This document shows, piece by piece, positions 34,881-47,135 of a stretch of 64,000 nt of DNA. Position numbers and translations under genes: made by a program. Origin of the DNA: Trichoplax sp. H2 (Eukaryota; Placozoa; Uniplacotomia; Trichoplacea). The notes below the pieces were generated by a model. The model searched no databases. It was not told the origin of the DNA and saw only the letters and a program-made list of their open reading frames with translations. Location of the stretch: positions 1-64,000 of the forward strand of contig NOWV01000178.1 in NCBI GenBank assembly GCA_003344405.1, read 5' to 3'. Each line of letters starts with the position of its first letter. Position 1 is the first letter of the stretch.

Positions 34881-37800
34881 TTAAATATGAATAATATATT
34901 CAGGATAAGCTGAATTATCATTTGATATTACAAATACGGATGGATTGTTCATATTATTAACAACGGAATGGACTCGTTCTGATTGACTTCCGCTGATTAT
35001 GGATAAATTAGGTTGATTACATTGAGCTCCTTGGACATAGATACCTGTTAGAACTCGAGCTAGTAATAATGTATCGCCATATTGGCGCGATTCCGTAGCA
35101 GCGACAGCAAAGTACGTTCCTGTTCCAAGTGCAGAACCTATAGAGCAGAACATTGGAAAGAATCATTTAAAATTAGGATATCATAAATTGTATTTTGATT
35201 AACCTTTAATATTTAAAGAATATCATAATAAAGATTATTATATACTGTCTTAAAGCTATTAATTCTATTTCAATTCGTTCAAATACTTAAATCATGTTTA
35301 TGATTTCAATTCAAAGAATATAATTAACTTGCAGATTACTTTACTTTATTTGAACTAAAATTATAACATCTGTACTATTAATAATACAACAACTAGCAAA
35401 ATCGTAGAAATTCCGTAGAATATGACAGTGTAACACAAACAAAATTACATATATATGATTTGATAATTGGATATTACACGATAACATGATCTGCTAGCAT
35501 GTTACTCTATTCAATTCCAACTCTAATACATGGTATTAATCTTGGCTATAAACTAAGATCTATATTATTCGCGTCCGTTTGATTCAGTTAACGACCTTTA
35601 AAACACCTTAACTTTCAAATCAATTAAAATTATGTATAAGGCATTAGTGAAAAAAGTGATTATGCTGAAGATCCTTAGGAAATTAATGCATGAATTTTAA
35701 TTTAATATACGGTATTGATGACAGGCATCGATCTCTAACAGAGAATACTAAAAGTGAGAATCAATATGCTACCTGGAAATTACTTCAATTTCTCGTAAAT
35801 GACATTATTTATACCTTGCCATGACATCAACATCTGTGAAGATATTTATTGCTGTGTTTCAATTGGCCGTAATTATGAAGGTACTGATACAGTATGATAA
35901 CATTTTTAATCATGTTACTCTAATTAAATTTTATTATTGCTTAATAATAATGATGCAAATGGTATTTGGATATATTATGGTATTGTGGCCTTTAAACATC
36001 TTTAATTATTTCAGTAGAGTGTGATATTAACTAAATCTAATTACTTCAATATATTTTAGAAGCGAAATACTTCGTGTAAATGTCATCAATTCTATGGCAT
36101 AGTAGTAAGACGATATCAAGATTTTTTAACTAACCATACGATTTTCCTGAATAATCTCGATCAAATCCTCCCTTACATATACTTTCGACGTTAGTTTTTG
36201 CGGTACCATGGAACAAGCTTCTTTCAACTTGGGTTCCCGGTTGGTACCTTCGAACCGTTCTTTCAACATCCTTTTTCATAATCTGATAACGACGATATAA
36301 ATTCCAGTTTTGAATACGTGTTAATTTGCGAATCTGAATCCCTGTGCCTTCCAGAAGTTTCGAAATTTGATTTTTTTCTTCTTGATTAGTGACATCAACA
36401 GTACAATAATAACCATCTTTTATTTCACCAACTATATTCCAAGATGGAGGCACAGCAATCTCATTATCTATTTGAAAGAATAGCTTGATTTATACCTAAT
36501 CCTGTTAAGATTATTGCCTTCAATTTGCGATAATTTTAATTATTGTACGGCATTGTATAATTTTAACTTGTTGTTTTTATTATATATTGGCAGGCAGAAA
36601 AATAAGAAAAGATGATGTATCAATACTAGTATTTATTTTCATTAATCAAAATTGTAATTGCAATTATTCTCTAGTATGCTATCAATCTGTCTGCTGTATA
36701 CTACTCACTCGATGATATTAATCTTCCTATCGGATATTGTTTTCCATCAACTGTCATGATCATTTTTTCGTAATCAATTGATTTCATTCCGGTGTCCATT
36801 TTAAAAACCTTATTAGTTTTATCTTGAAGATAGATCTCATAATTTTTGACAATTTCAAAATTCATTTTACTATCAAATTGAACCTTAGATTGATCAATGA
36901 TAGCATACCATGGAACGTTTTTAGCAATCATTTCCTGTGTATCTTGATTTAATTTTTCTTTCAATTGAGAAGCAAATAAGTTATGAATAGCTGATATTGC
37001 TTTTAAAATATCACATTGGTATCCATGAATTCGAATCGCTTTTTTTCGATTACAACACACTAAGATTGTATTGTAATTGCACCAAAATTCTAATGATATT
37101 TGATGCCAACGACTTTTGTCAACATGGATGAAGTAATCTTCGTCAGTAATTTCATGCGATCCCCAAGTCTGACCATATTCGTTGACGATGAATCGCATTT
37201 GATCTATACGATTACAATATTTTGATATATAAATCGTTTTTAAACCAAATCGGAGATTTGTCTTGTTAAAAGTTATTTCCCAAGGTAATGTTAATCGAGA
37301 TCTTGTAATTTCTTCTCTTATCCACGTTGCAATCTCCTCAACTCGATCCTTAGATCCTAAGGCAAGATCAATGCAATCTAACCTGATCTGATCACAGCCG
37401 TGATCAATGAGGAATAATTCTATCGCATTTAATATATGATAGATATGCTCTTGATTAAATTCTATACTTGGTAGTGGAAGCGACATCGATTGATCATCAT
37501 TGGCGTTAATATAGATTAATAATTGATTTACACCAGTTAAGCATCCATATGGACATATTTGATATAAGCTACAATTAGGCTTAAAATTCGGTAAATACTG
37601 TAAAGTTTCCACTATATGCTCTGGACTATTTTTCTCCATGACACCATCTAATGTCTCTAAATGTTGATGCTGATCGCATAACACTGTCATATCGACAATA
37701 GCATTGGTTGTAGCTGCAAGAATATTTCCATGGTAGAGGTTAACTCGTAATGGCTTACCATTGGTGTAGCAGCAAACAGTGAAATACAGAACATAGCTAA

Positions 37801-40800
37801 GATTGGAGTTTTGTACAAGGTTGCTATTACTACTCTTTGTAACCAGTGCAATCTCTTTGCGATCTTGTATTCGACTGGATGTAATCGCTGTCGATGTTGT
37901 AGCTATCATAGTTTTATCTGGCAAATGATTGCTATTTAATGTTGCTACTAGTTGATTTTGCCACGCAGTTAAGTTATTTGTTCTTTCATGTAATAAAATT
38001 CGAATTAGTTCATGATGTTCATTTAGGGTTGGAAGAACAACCAAGTAAACTGTTTTCAAGGAAATTACTTTTTTATGCCGTTGGGAGAAGTCGGAAACCA
38101 CATCAAAAATCCCAATGATCATCTCATCCGCCTGTAACCCCATATTGCCAATTCCAATCATAGGTATAGCTATAGATCTCATCGATTCTTCATTGGCTTT
38201 TTCTAGGCATCGTTTTAACTTATCTTTTAACCACTACAACATAAAATTCATTACGAAATACAATTATTTATTTTCGATATGAATTATCAATTATGAAGAC
38301 TTCAAATAATAAAAGGTTTGCAGACTTACAGTGATAGATTTGTTAGAGCTTAAGAATGGAATATGATATACTTTTTTGCAGCCAAAATAGCTTCCATTGG
38401 TGCTTCCAATATCTTCAATATCTAAAGATTGTAAGTGAATTGCGCATTCAGATTGATATTGCTCACCACCAGCCATATATAATGCATTGGCGATAGCACC
38501 CGTATTATAATCTTGCAGACTTATAGAATTAACGATAACATCAGCCTAAAGATTTCACGTTAGCAATGACGAATTGAAATTAATATCGTTCCTCTCGACA
38601 TACATCGTAAAGATTATCTAACTTAGCAAGTTATGAAAGGCATAAGCATAGCTTAAATTTTTACAACAATATCGAATATAAGAGTATAAAGTTTCAATAT
38701 TACATACTTTTGCTCCCTCTTTTTCAACGGTGCCTAAAACCAATTCAATATCGACGTGATTATGTATCTGATTGCTCGATGTAGTAGCCTTGATACTTGT
38801 TTTGCTTGTCTCATCCTTATTAGCTGTAGTCGTACAGAGTTTATTACAACTTGCTTGTTCGGTAGTTGTTTCTAGGGTCTTTGACGCCATTATTTTCTTT
38901 TCTTTGACATACAGTGCGCTTAATTTACTATAAGAAATAATGAAAATAAGATAATAACGATAAATAAAAAACTGTACGCAAAGCAGCATCTAAGATTAGG
39001 AGATAAACATCAACTACATTTTTATAATATCTGACGAGATTACTAATACTGAATACTTGTCAGTAACTATTTATAAAAAGTGTAAATGATATTCTCAGGA
39101 AAATCGAAGATAGATCATCAATTACAATCAATTCTTAAAGGGAAAAATCTTTTATAAGCAAAACTAGTCGGTAAGATTGAAATATTATGCCAATAATTGT
39201 ATTTTCATGACATCTAGTTAGATTAATATTAATTTTTTAAAATCAAAAATTGACCAGGTACAGTTACTGTTTTAATAAATTGAGTATCGTCAAAAATTTT
39301 GGCATTGTATTATATAAGTACCCATAGCACTTAGAGAGAAAGAGCTGACTTTTATAATAAATGGTGATTAGATTTAAATTGGATTTCAAAGTATTTGTGA
39401 TATTTAGCCGGAATGCTAACGATTTCTAAATGCTTGTCTAACAAGGGGTAAAAAAAGCTTCAATATCTTCAGTAATTTTGATGATGGATTTATTAATTTA
39501 AACCAATAAGGTAGGTATATCAATAAATGATTGCTTTCAAGTATTTACTTATAATTATTTATGAAATAACTACTACGTTTGGTACCCTTTCATAAAATCA
39601 ATTTATCAAAAGAGACCCAGTACAAAAAAATTCGATTGTCTAGAATCGATTTTAGCCACATCTATTTCATTATAGCGTCCAAAACAGTACCTATGATGGT
39701 CTTCGTCTACGGCGATAGCTAAACATTCATTTTTGTCCAGTAAACATTTCAATTTCATTTGACCATGGCCAGAAGTCAAATATCTCCCCAACCTAGAATT
39801 TTTACTAATACAAGGATCTTCTTTAATAGTGAGTGAGTTTAATAACTTGTAAATCTTGTCCAGAATAGCTTTTCTGTTCAATGGATCACATTGAATTTTA
39901 ATTTGATGATGACGGATGAAAGGGTAGAGACACTTTTTCTCATCCATTTTCTCAAATAAGATTTTGCAGTCTTTACAATTTTCAAGACGAAGAATTTCAT
40001 GCCACAAGTGTAATCGTAAATATTCTATTCTTAAGGCTGAAATTTAATCAACAACACAAAACATTCAAGATCACTCTTAGGGCAGTAATATTGTAATATT
40101 TGTATAAACTTTGTTTTTATTAATATTCTGATACCTTGCTCGAGCGTATTTTCGCGAAATATCTTATAATGATCATGGAAATAACAACTTTCGAATGATT
40201 TTGATTTGTAAGATTTAGACCTGGAAGATGACAATTTATTAATAGAGCGTTAGCAAATAATGTAAATATTCTTTATATATTCCTAGATTTCAACAATCCA
40301 TCGATCTAGTCTAGTAGTAAGATGCGGATACTATAACATGCAAATATAAAATACAACAGTTATTGTTCTTTTTCATAGGTGTTAAACTTGAAGATGATCA
40401 TGTCCAAAATAATAGATAAGTATAGGATTAGCAAATAATATTATAAATTTTCATTTAAATACTCATAGCAGATTTCTGCAATCCATTAATCTAATCTGAT
40501 AGTAAAATGTGAATGTTATAACATTATATAAGTATATAATGCAATAGTTTTCGATCTGTTTTGCATCTCTTAAAACTTGAAGATGATCATTTATTAGGTA
40601 ATAGTAGCTATTAGCTGAGAATATTTATATCTATTAGTGAATAAATAATCCATAATGCTTTTTCTCTGGTAATAACTATTGAATGCTATAAATTGAATAC
40701 TATCATGGACTTCTAAATCTTAAAGATCTGAAAGTTCACTATTATGTAAGATAAAGGTTTTTCGTCGCGATTTTTGTACAGTGAAAGTTAGAGAGAGAGT

Positions 40801-42038
40801 GATTTGTTAATAAGGGATTGTAAACTTGTAATTAAACTACCTGACAGAGAAATTAGGTAAAACAGTTTAGATTAAAGCCGGCTTATATTATGGTTTCGTG
40901 TAAATTCGATGCACGCTAAAAGTGTAGTATACAATTTTTAATTCTCATTTGTAAACAATATCTTTTAAATTCTACTCAGTGTGATAGCTAGTATTGAACG
41001 ACGTAAAAGATGATTTACAATCATTACTTAAATACTGCATTTTGATGAAGTGTATTAAAAGTTGAAGGAGAAAATTTGCTATTAAACTAATAGCTAAAAA
41101 TTTCATTCCTGACTTCTACATATATTGGTACATTTCCTATACTAACAGCTATTGGACACAATAAAGCAGTCAATAGAGATTAGTTACCTATGATTTAAAA
41201 AAGTATCATTGGACTTGCTTATAGATAGTTGCTCATCTTTATTGGTATTATCTGTAAAATAAAATTGCGAGTATAATATTGATAACAATTTATGTGTAAT
41301 AATTATAACATTTAACTTTAATCTTCTAGCATCATTAAGAAAGCCTTTATGAGGTAAATATACAGCACCTTGCGTTGATGAACTTTCCCCTGCTTTCTGT
41401 AACAATTGATATTCCCTATCCGATTCTTTGGGCTCTTCTTTGACCTTTCAACCGATATGTATTATATTATTAGAAATAATAAACCAAAAAATTGGGCTAG
41501 TTGATAAGTTCTTAAAATTGATTTTATAATTTAAGATGAACTATTTCTAATTTTAATGAATAGTTCTAGTGGAAGAATAGTTTGATTTTAACGAGTAACT
41601 CTCCAAATAGACACCCTTATAAGGTTATTTAAGATCCATATCAGTAAATAATGGATACTTTAATAATATGCAGTTTATATATTGTTAATTAACAAATAAA
41701 ATCATAAAACTTGACCCGATTTTTGTATGGGAACGCGAGAAGGACGGTAAATATAGTACCTTAACAGATGTAAAATTTGAAGATTTCTTGTCGTTATCTT
41801 TGCGCTCTTCATCACTTTTACTGTCAATAATTATGACAGTAGAGGGCAATTTTGCTGTAGGTTTGGTTTCGATTGTTGCTTTGCGAGAATGATCGAACTT
41901 GCTGGTGCCTGGAACATGTTTATTAGGGGTAAGAGATCGGTTACGACTGTCGTCAAGCTTTCTTCGCTTGCAGTTTACAGGATGGGAAGAATCTTTCTCT
42001 TTAAGGTGTTCTATGTTGCCTTGCCTAGTTTCTGGCAT
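34881..42038 (-). CDS. PARP14-like ADP-ribosyltransferase A (macro, WWE, PARP), 10 exons
   Basis: Predicted protein of 1133 aa. Exons, in transcription order: 42038-41760, 41444-41369, 41251-41188, 40220-40135, 40036-39691, 38927-38708, 38545-38330, 38233-36709, 36467-36135, 35137-34881. All introns are GT-AG, phases agree, and the total is a multiple of three. Domains: basic, Ser/Asp-rich N-terminus with NCKRRK and a SUMO-interaction-like VIIIDS at 68-73, then VKEE (94-97), a SUMO-attachment consensus; a KH-like segment of uncertain fold (~170-283); macro domain ~342-513 (ADVIVNS, IGIGNMG); degenerate second macro-like segment ~590-740; WWE ~868-934; PARP catalytic ~945-1133 with H1024 (LFHGT) and Y1057 (GTYFA). 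PARP14-type enzymes attach mono-ADP-ribose to proteins and are linked to innate immunity in vertebrates; function here is inference. The 5' start is least sure: an upstream ATGGAA matching gene B's start is out of frame. Confidence 0.85.
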
Positions 42039-43097
42039 CTTTTTTTGTTGTAAATATATGAAATACTTTTCTTGTTTGATTACTTCGATTGCCTGCTCTC
42101 AAAAATTCTTTCATTAAAGACTTTTCCATGTAAAAGCCTTTTACATTACTAAGCCAATACTTATTTGAAGAAAGGAAGATATACCGGTTATATAGACAAT
42201 CAATCTCTAGTAATAGCTGGCGCGTAATACTTGACCAACAACACTTTGATAAATTTCATACGTCTTCGAAACGAAAATTAGAGCTTAAATTATTCTTAAT
42301 ATTAACTATATTACCGTAAATAACCTTATTATAGATAACATTTGGATTGATTAGCTCTACTAAAAGTGATTAATAACAATTATGATTGATGGTACAAGAT
42401 TAATATTATCCGTAAGCTCGAGCTGAATTTAACCTAAATTGCTCCATCTGTTGTACGTATAACTATAGCAGCACTTTATATTGCAGAGTTCATAAATAAT
42501 GGCGTTGCCTTTCAATCTAGCTAACTCCATGGTTACATGTTTAAATGATGATGCTAATTAAAATAAAAGCCAATCACATCGCGTAATTTGTTTACAATAG
42601 CAGTATTTGGATTTGTATTGGTCAAGCCGTAACCGCTAGGGCTATTTTCTATTATTAGTATTATTTCTGGTCATTTTTGCAAAATATTATAGAACTGAAC
42701 ATTTGAGTGAATAAGATGTTATCTACTAAGATCACTGAATTTGCATAATAAAATTCTGGAGCAATTGTGTCGATAACGTCCAAAATATGTACCAGTTACG
42801 CATTAATAATATTAATAATATTTCGTAAATACAATAACACTAAAGGCCGTTTTGTAAAAGGCCTGATTTTTTAATTAAGTGTCGTAGTATCATCATCGAT
42901 TCATGCTAAATTCTTAGTATTTAAAAACGAGAAATTTTGATATAGTGGATAAAGCCAATATAGATCTACTAAACTGTACTATTCAACACGCACACAAACA
43001 AAATAATTTTATTATTTTGCAGAATTTTTAAATGCAAACTCTAAAATTTCGCTATGAAATTTTAATGTTTGGCTCATACTTCTTAAAAACATAAGCC
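42039..43097 (-). promoter_or_regulatory. 5' flank of PARP gene A, conserved with gene B
   Basis: Upstream sequence of gene A that aligns nearly end to end with 53981-54840, clearly better conserved than the introns by eye ('catggttacat', 'agccaatcacatcgc', 'gtttacaatagcagt', 'ggagcaattgtgtcgataac' all shared). Probably promoter and 5' UTR. A stretch at about 42680-42790 keeps the same minus-strand reading frame in both copies and might be an unrecognised exon. The block ends abruptly at 43097, where a GPCR fragment begins. Confidence 0.5.
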
Positions 43098-43184
43098 TAT
43101 GGATGACAACATTATGTATAATTAGTATCGATTGATATTTTACTGTTGTTGGATCGTTTTGTATCTATAACGCAAACATGAAAA
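42887..43184. repeat. 298-bp sequence duplicated across the N gap (left copy)
   Basis: Recurs at 43319-43616 at the same length with very few differences. It spans the end of the PARP 5' flank and the start of a GPCR relic, so the duplicated copy carries the same junction. Confidence 0.85.
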
Positions 43185-43900
43185 TGTCACAACCCTCACT
43201 TGTGGCAAAGGAAAGTAAAGAACTATAGTGTAGTTACTTAAAACTTGGGCTATTTCTCCCAGTACTTTCAGTTTCTATGAGAGAAGTATTTGAGAACTNN
43301 NNNNNNNNNNNNNNNNNNGTATCATCATCGATTCATGCTAAATTCTTAGTATTTAAAAACGAGAAATTTTGATATAGTGGATAAAGCCAATATAGATCTA
43401 CTAAACTGTACTATTCAACACGCACACAAACAAAATAATTTTATTATTTTGCAGAATTTTTAAATGCAAACTCTAAAATTTCGCTATGAAATTTTAATGT
43501 TTGGCTCGTACTTCTTAAAAACATAAGCCTATGGATGACAACATTATGTATAATTAGTATCGATTGATATTTTACTATTGTTGGATCATTTTGTATCTAT
43601 AACGCAAACATGAAAAGCAAATCATCTATCTTAGTCAAGCAACTAGTAGCGTGAATTCTTTCAGTGTCTCAAGACCAAGTGTCCCATTTCGTGGTGCTTA
43701 TCTAGATAAGATAAAAATTTTGCAATGTGCCAAATAGGAATATCTCTGTATCAATCTATAGTCTATTTGTAACCCTATTCATATTCGTTATACTGTTATC
43801 GACTATTGTTACTAATTATGCTCGAATTATTAGTTATAAGGTGAGATATGCTCGAACTGAGCAACTAACTGAAGGCTGTAATGATAATTATAATTGCTTA
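43098..43900 (+). pseudogene. class A GPCR relic (TM3 to ICL3), interrupted by gap
   Basis: Fragment of a third-type receptor relic. It starts in TM3 (MTTLC-type codons at 43101, then a broken DRY with a stop) and runs, after the gap at 43299-43318, through a second copy of the same start (43531) into TM4, loop 2, TM5 and ICL3 up to about 43900. Frames are broken throughout; a 63-codon open stretch at 43727 covers TM5. It corresponds to 29090-30030 as the left edge of the second copy of the duplicated block. Confidence 0.75.
43299..43318. other. 20-N assembly gap
   Basis: Placeholder of 20 N flanked by 298 bp of near-identical sequence (42887-43184 and 43319-43616). The 114 bases just before the gap (43185-43298) have no partner after it and weakly resemble 20100-20180. 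Confidence 0.95.
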
Positions 43901-43909
43901 AATTCGTTA

Positions 43910-44300
43910 TATTTATAATCTTGATAGATACTATTTTTCTATCTGTTTTTCCAAGATATTTTCTTAGCTGGTAAGATACAAAGATAATCAATTATACTTC
44001 AGCTATTATTTTTTTCTTATATTTAATAGATATTTTCTTAGCTGACAAGGCAAAGTGATACATTTGTTATAGTTTGCTTGATACGTTTATAGCCAGAATC
44101 TAATCTATTTTACTATGGTTAAAATAGCCATCTTTTATTATCAATGTTTCAGAGATATTTTCTTAGAAAGCAAGATACATGTAGAATGATTAATCAATTC
44201 TGTATGTCATATTTATTCCTAGAATATTTTTCTTATTGTAAAGTAGGATAATTAATCTATTTCAATTTACCAGATATATTTAGTCCTAATTAAATTCCTT
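43910..44300. repeat. short version of the ~130-bp tandem array
   Basis: Three or so units related to the 30040-32420 array: 'agatattttcttagctggtaagata' is shared at about 43957, with further cores at 44030 and 44155. It directly follows a GPCR relic, as the long array does. Confidence 0.7.
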
Positions 44301-45630
44301 TATCAATATCGTCTTCGTTAATAATAATTGTAACTTGTCAATCTTTTACTTCGATAATGCTTTAGTATCGCAAAACATTAACATATTGTAATTGAACTGA
44401 TCTCATCATTAGATTATACAATTATCAATAATTTAAGGCGATACCATTATAATAAATCAACCGTATATTTAAAATGCCTTTGCACACCAATATTCTACAA
44501 TTGATAGTTACAATTGACATTTACATTTATTCATAGCCTATATCGAAGTATACTCTTCCATTATACTCATATTTGTATATTATAGAGATTTTTTTTGCTT
44601 AATCATAATGAGCACTTTATGTTAAATTGTGATCTTTAATTAAGTATCGATGCGATTATAATATTTTCAAATTAATATTTTTCGCAAGTAACTTATTTGC
44701 TAAATAGTTACCCGAAGGATAATTTAATACTTGAATAACAATACTATTAATTCTAGAATGATCCAACACTTATTTTAGGAATGATTTAATACCGTAATTA
44801 GCTACATTATATTGCTTTTTTAGTCTTGTTTACTTCTGGTCGAATATATTTGTATTCGAGTCATGATTGAATATTGAAATAAAAATTATGATTGCAATAT
44901 TATAAATGACCAGCCCCCTTAAAATCATTTCTTTTTTTGTTGCTCTCGTTTAATGATACTTGTATATAGACCTCTTCTCAACAGTGATAAAGATATCTAT
45001 CAAAAATTATACTCAATTATCAAGATGGATAACTGATAGATGCAACTATTTGATACAAGTGCATTGAACTCAATACTAGAGCATTTGAATTCAGTTTTGC
45101 AATTTCACTTTTAATTCAATTATACTGTATGTTAGGAGTATTTACTACCATCACACGCATATTCTGTCATTCAGTGATATTAAATTTATTAGTAAAGTTA
45201 CGGACACTATCAGCAGAGCTAATGAACATTTAGGGTGAAACTGTCCTAACGAATTAATTTCATTGTGATATGTTACTAATATCAACACTCTAAAGTGGAC
45301 TTTTAACATTATCGATTGTCGATATTAAAGCATTTTTCATTATCACATTAAAATAAGTACGTAATAATATCAGTTTGCAGGTGTTATTTTAACTTATGTT
45401 ACGGCATTTAAAATCAATATTACACTTTTTTCAGTCCTATACCGTATGCTTCTGATTTACGCTATTTTATGGCGGTATTCGCTAAAATACTAATAAATAA
45501 TTTACTTTAAATATCAGAGATTGATTTTGCCGTATGTGCGAATAATCTATTTAAAATGAACCTATTGCAGCTAGAAGCATCTTTTGGATTTTATTCCTAC
45601 TTGTTTAATATTACTAATGAGTCATTCTTA
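44301..45630. other. spacer, homologous to 32700-33300 in part
   Basis: No gene seen. Alignment to the spacer before gene A is good at 44320-44470 and 44690-44885 and then fades. Confidence 0.5.
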
Positions 45631-45639
45631 AGGACCGCC

Positions 45640-46010
45640 AATTCAGTGATAAATTGACCCTGAAATTTGAAGGTGGTGAAAAAGCTGTGGTAGGTGAGTT
45701 CTTTGTCGAATTCGAAGCTGGCAAACATCAAGGTTGAGTTTTACTTCCAAGTATTATTGCGAAAACGCTTTGCGTCTAGCGAATCGTCCGTAAGCTAAGT
45801 CTCCAAGACATCAGAAAGGTTGAGGAGAGGTTGGAGCTTGACTTTGCCTCCTTTGCAGTAGAGGCACTTTGTCTCTTCGAGAAATGTCTTCGCTCTGCAA
45901 TGAAAGCAAATTTTATTCATCTTGCCAATAGACGTCTTGGAGTTGCCAACATAGTCCTTTCTGATTTCGTAGTCAAAGCATCTGTTAAGCCAGGTGATTG
46001 AATAATGTTG
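45640..46010 (-). mobile_element. decayed Helitron replicase fragment
   Basis: On the minus strand one frame, broken only by stops, reads IGKMNKICFHCRAKTFLEE then KCLYCKGGKVKLQPLL, a stop, LTDDSLDAKRFRNNTWK, a stop, and NSTLMFASFEF followed by TFKFQGQ. The zinc-knuckle-like Cys pairs followed by GKVxL, then an R-x-x-N...NS-x-x-x-F-A-S segment and F-x-x-Q-G-Q, are the hallmark order of the region N-terminal to, and entering, the Helitron-like Rep domain. Only this N-terminal part is present and it has at least two stops, so it is dead. The stretch is also GC-richer than its surroundings, fitting later arrival than the host DNA. Termini not identified. Confidence 0.72.
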
Positions 46011-47135
46011 TCATAAAATTTCATCTTCTTCTCCTTCAGAGCTGAAAAAGCGAACTCTCTTTCTGCTTATACCTAGCTGATCGAGATATTTGAGTATTTA
46101 AACGGTATGATCCTCTTCTAATTAATAATTTTTAATTTGTTTCGCTGTAATATAGAGTCCACAGGTTTAAACTTTTCATTAAAGTTATTTGACTGCTTTA
46201 AAATCGACAAGGACCATCTACTCTTAATGCTGATTCAGGAGGTGGGCAAAGTTTTACCCTTTCACTCTCCGTTTGGCCGTGATGGCATTACAAAAAAAAT
46301 CCACTTTTACTTTATGTATATAGATTATTATGAATAAGTTTTATTAATTGTACGGTAAAGTAAAAAGTACAAGTACAGTATTGAACGCGAAGTAGAACGA
46401 ATGCAATCTCGAATACTGGTAGTACTAGTATATTTGGATCGATCTATAACATCGATTCTATAATTTTTTATACTATTGCATAGGCCTGTTTCATTGATTT
46501 CATCTTGCTATCATGATACTAATGCTACATTAACCATAACTAGTTAAGAGTCAAGGTCCAATTGATGGTACCCATATATGCTTATTACTTTAGTTATTAG
46601 ATACAGCTCGATTGAAAATAGGGACCTATTAGTTACTTCAAGATGAGCATCTAGCTCAAACTTACTCTATAAATAGAATTGGAGAAGAAAAACATCTATA
46701 AGGTTACCAAAAACTAAATAACTAGCTATTCTACTTTGCAAGTCCTGCACGAATACTACAGTTGGATTAGAAAGGTTAGAGTATATAAAATTTGAACAGT
46801 TTATAGCTTATACAATAACAATACGTACCGCTTTAAAAGGCTTATTGAAAGAAGATGGTAAAAAATAAAAATATCTTTCAGATTTCTACCTTACATACAT
46901 GTCGATGAATACTATCGTAAATGTACTTAAAGGATGGAAATGGAAAATTACTTGGAGATACTAAGATTAAGTTACGTTATCTTCTAGTGTTTCGTATACG
47001 TATAAACGATAGAGGAATAATGCCTAGATTAACTTAATCAACACCAATTAGTTTTTTTATTATACTTGTAATTCATTTCATACTTAGACAAATTCAACAC
47101 ACTAATAACTGCATCAATATAGAAGAAAGAACATG
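46011..47135. other. spacer before PARP gene B
   Basis: From about 46430 it aligns with 33860 onward, the spacer before gene A. A 66-codon plus-strand open frame at 46137 has no relatives in the window and is not called. Gene B's 3' UTR lies at the high end. Confidence 0.5.

Noticed and set aside
35821-36024. 67-codon hydrophobic open frame
   Set aside because: Sits in the last intron of PARP gene A on the opposite strand; the matching intron of gene B does not keep it open.
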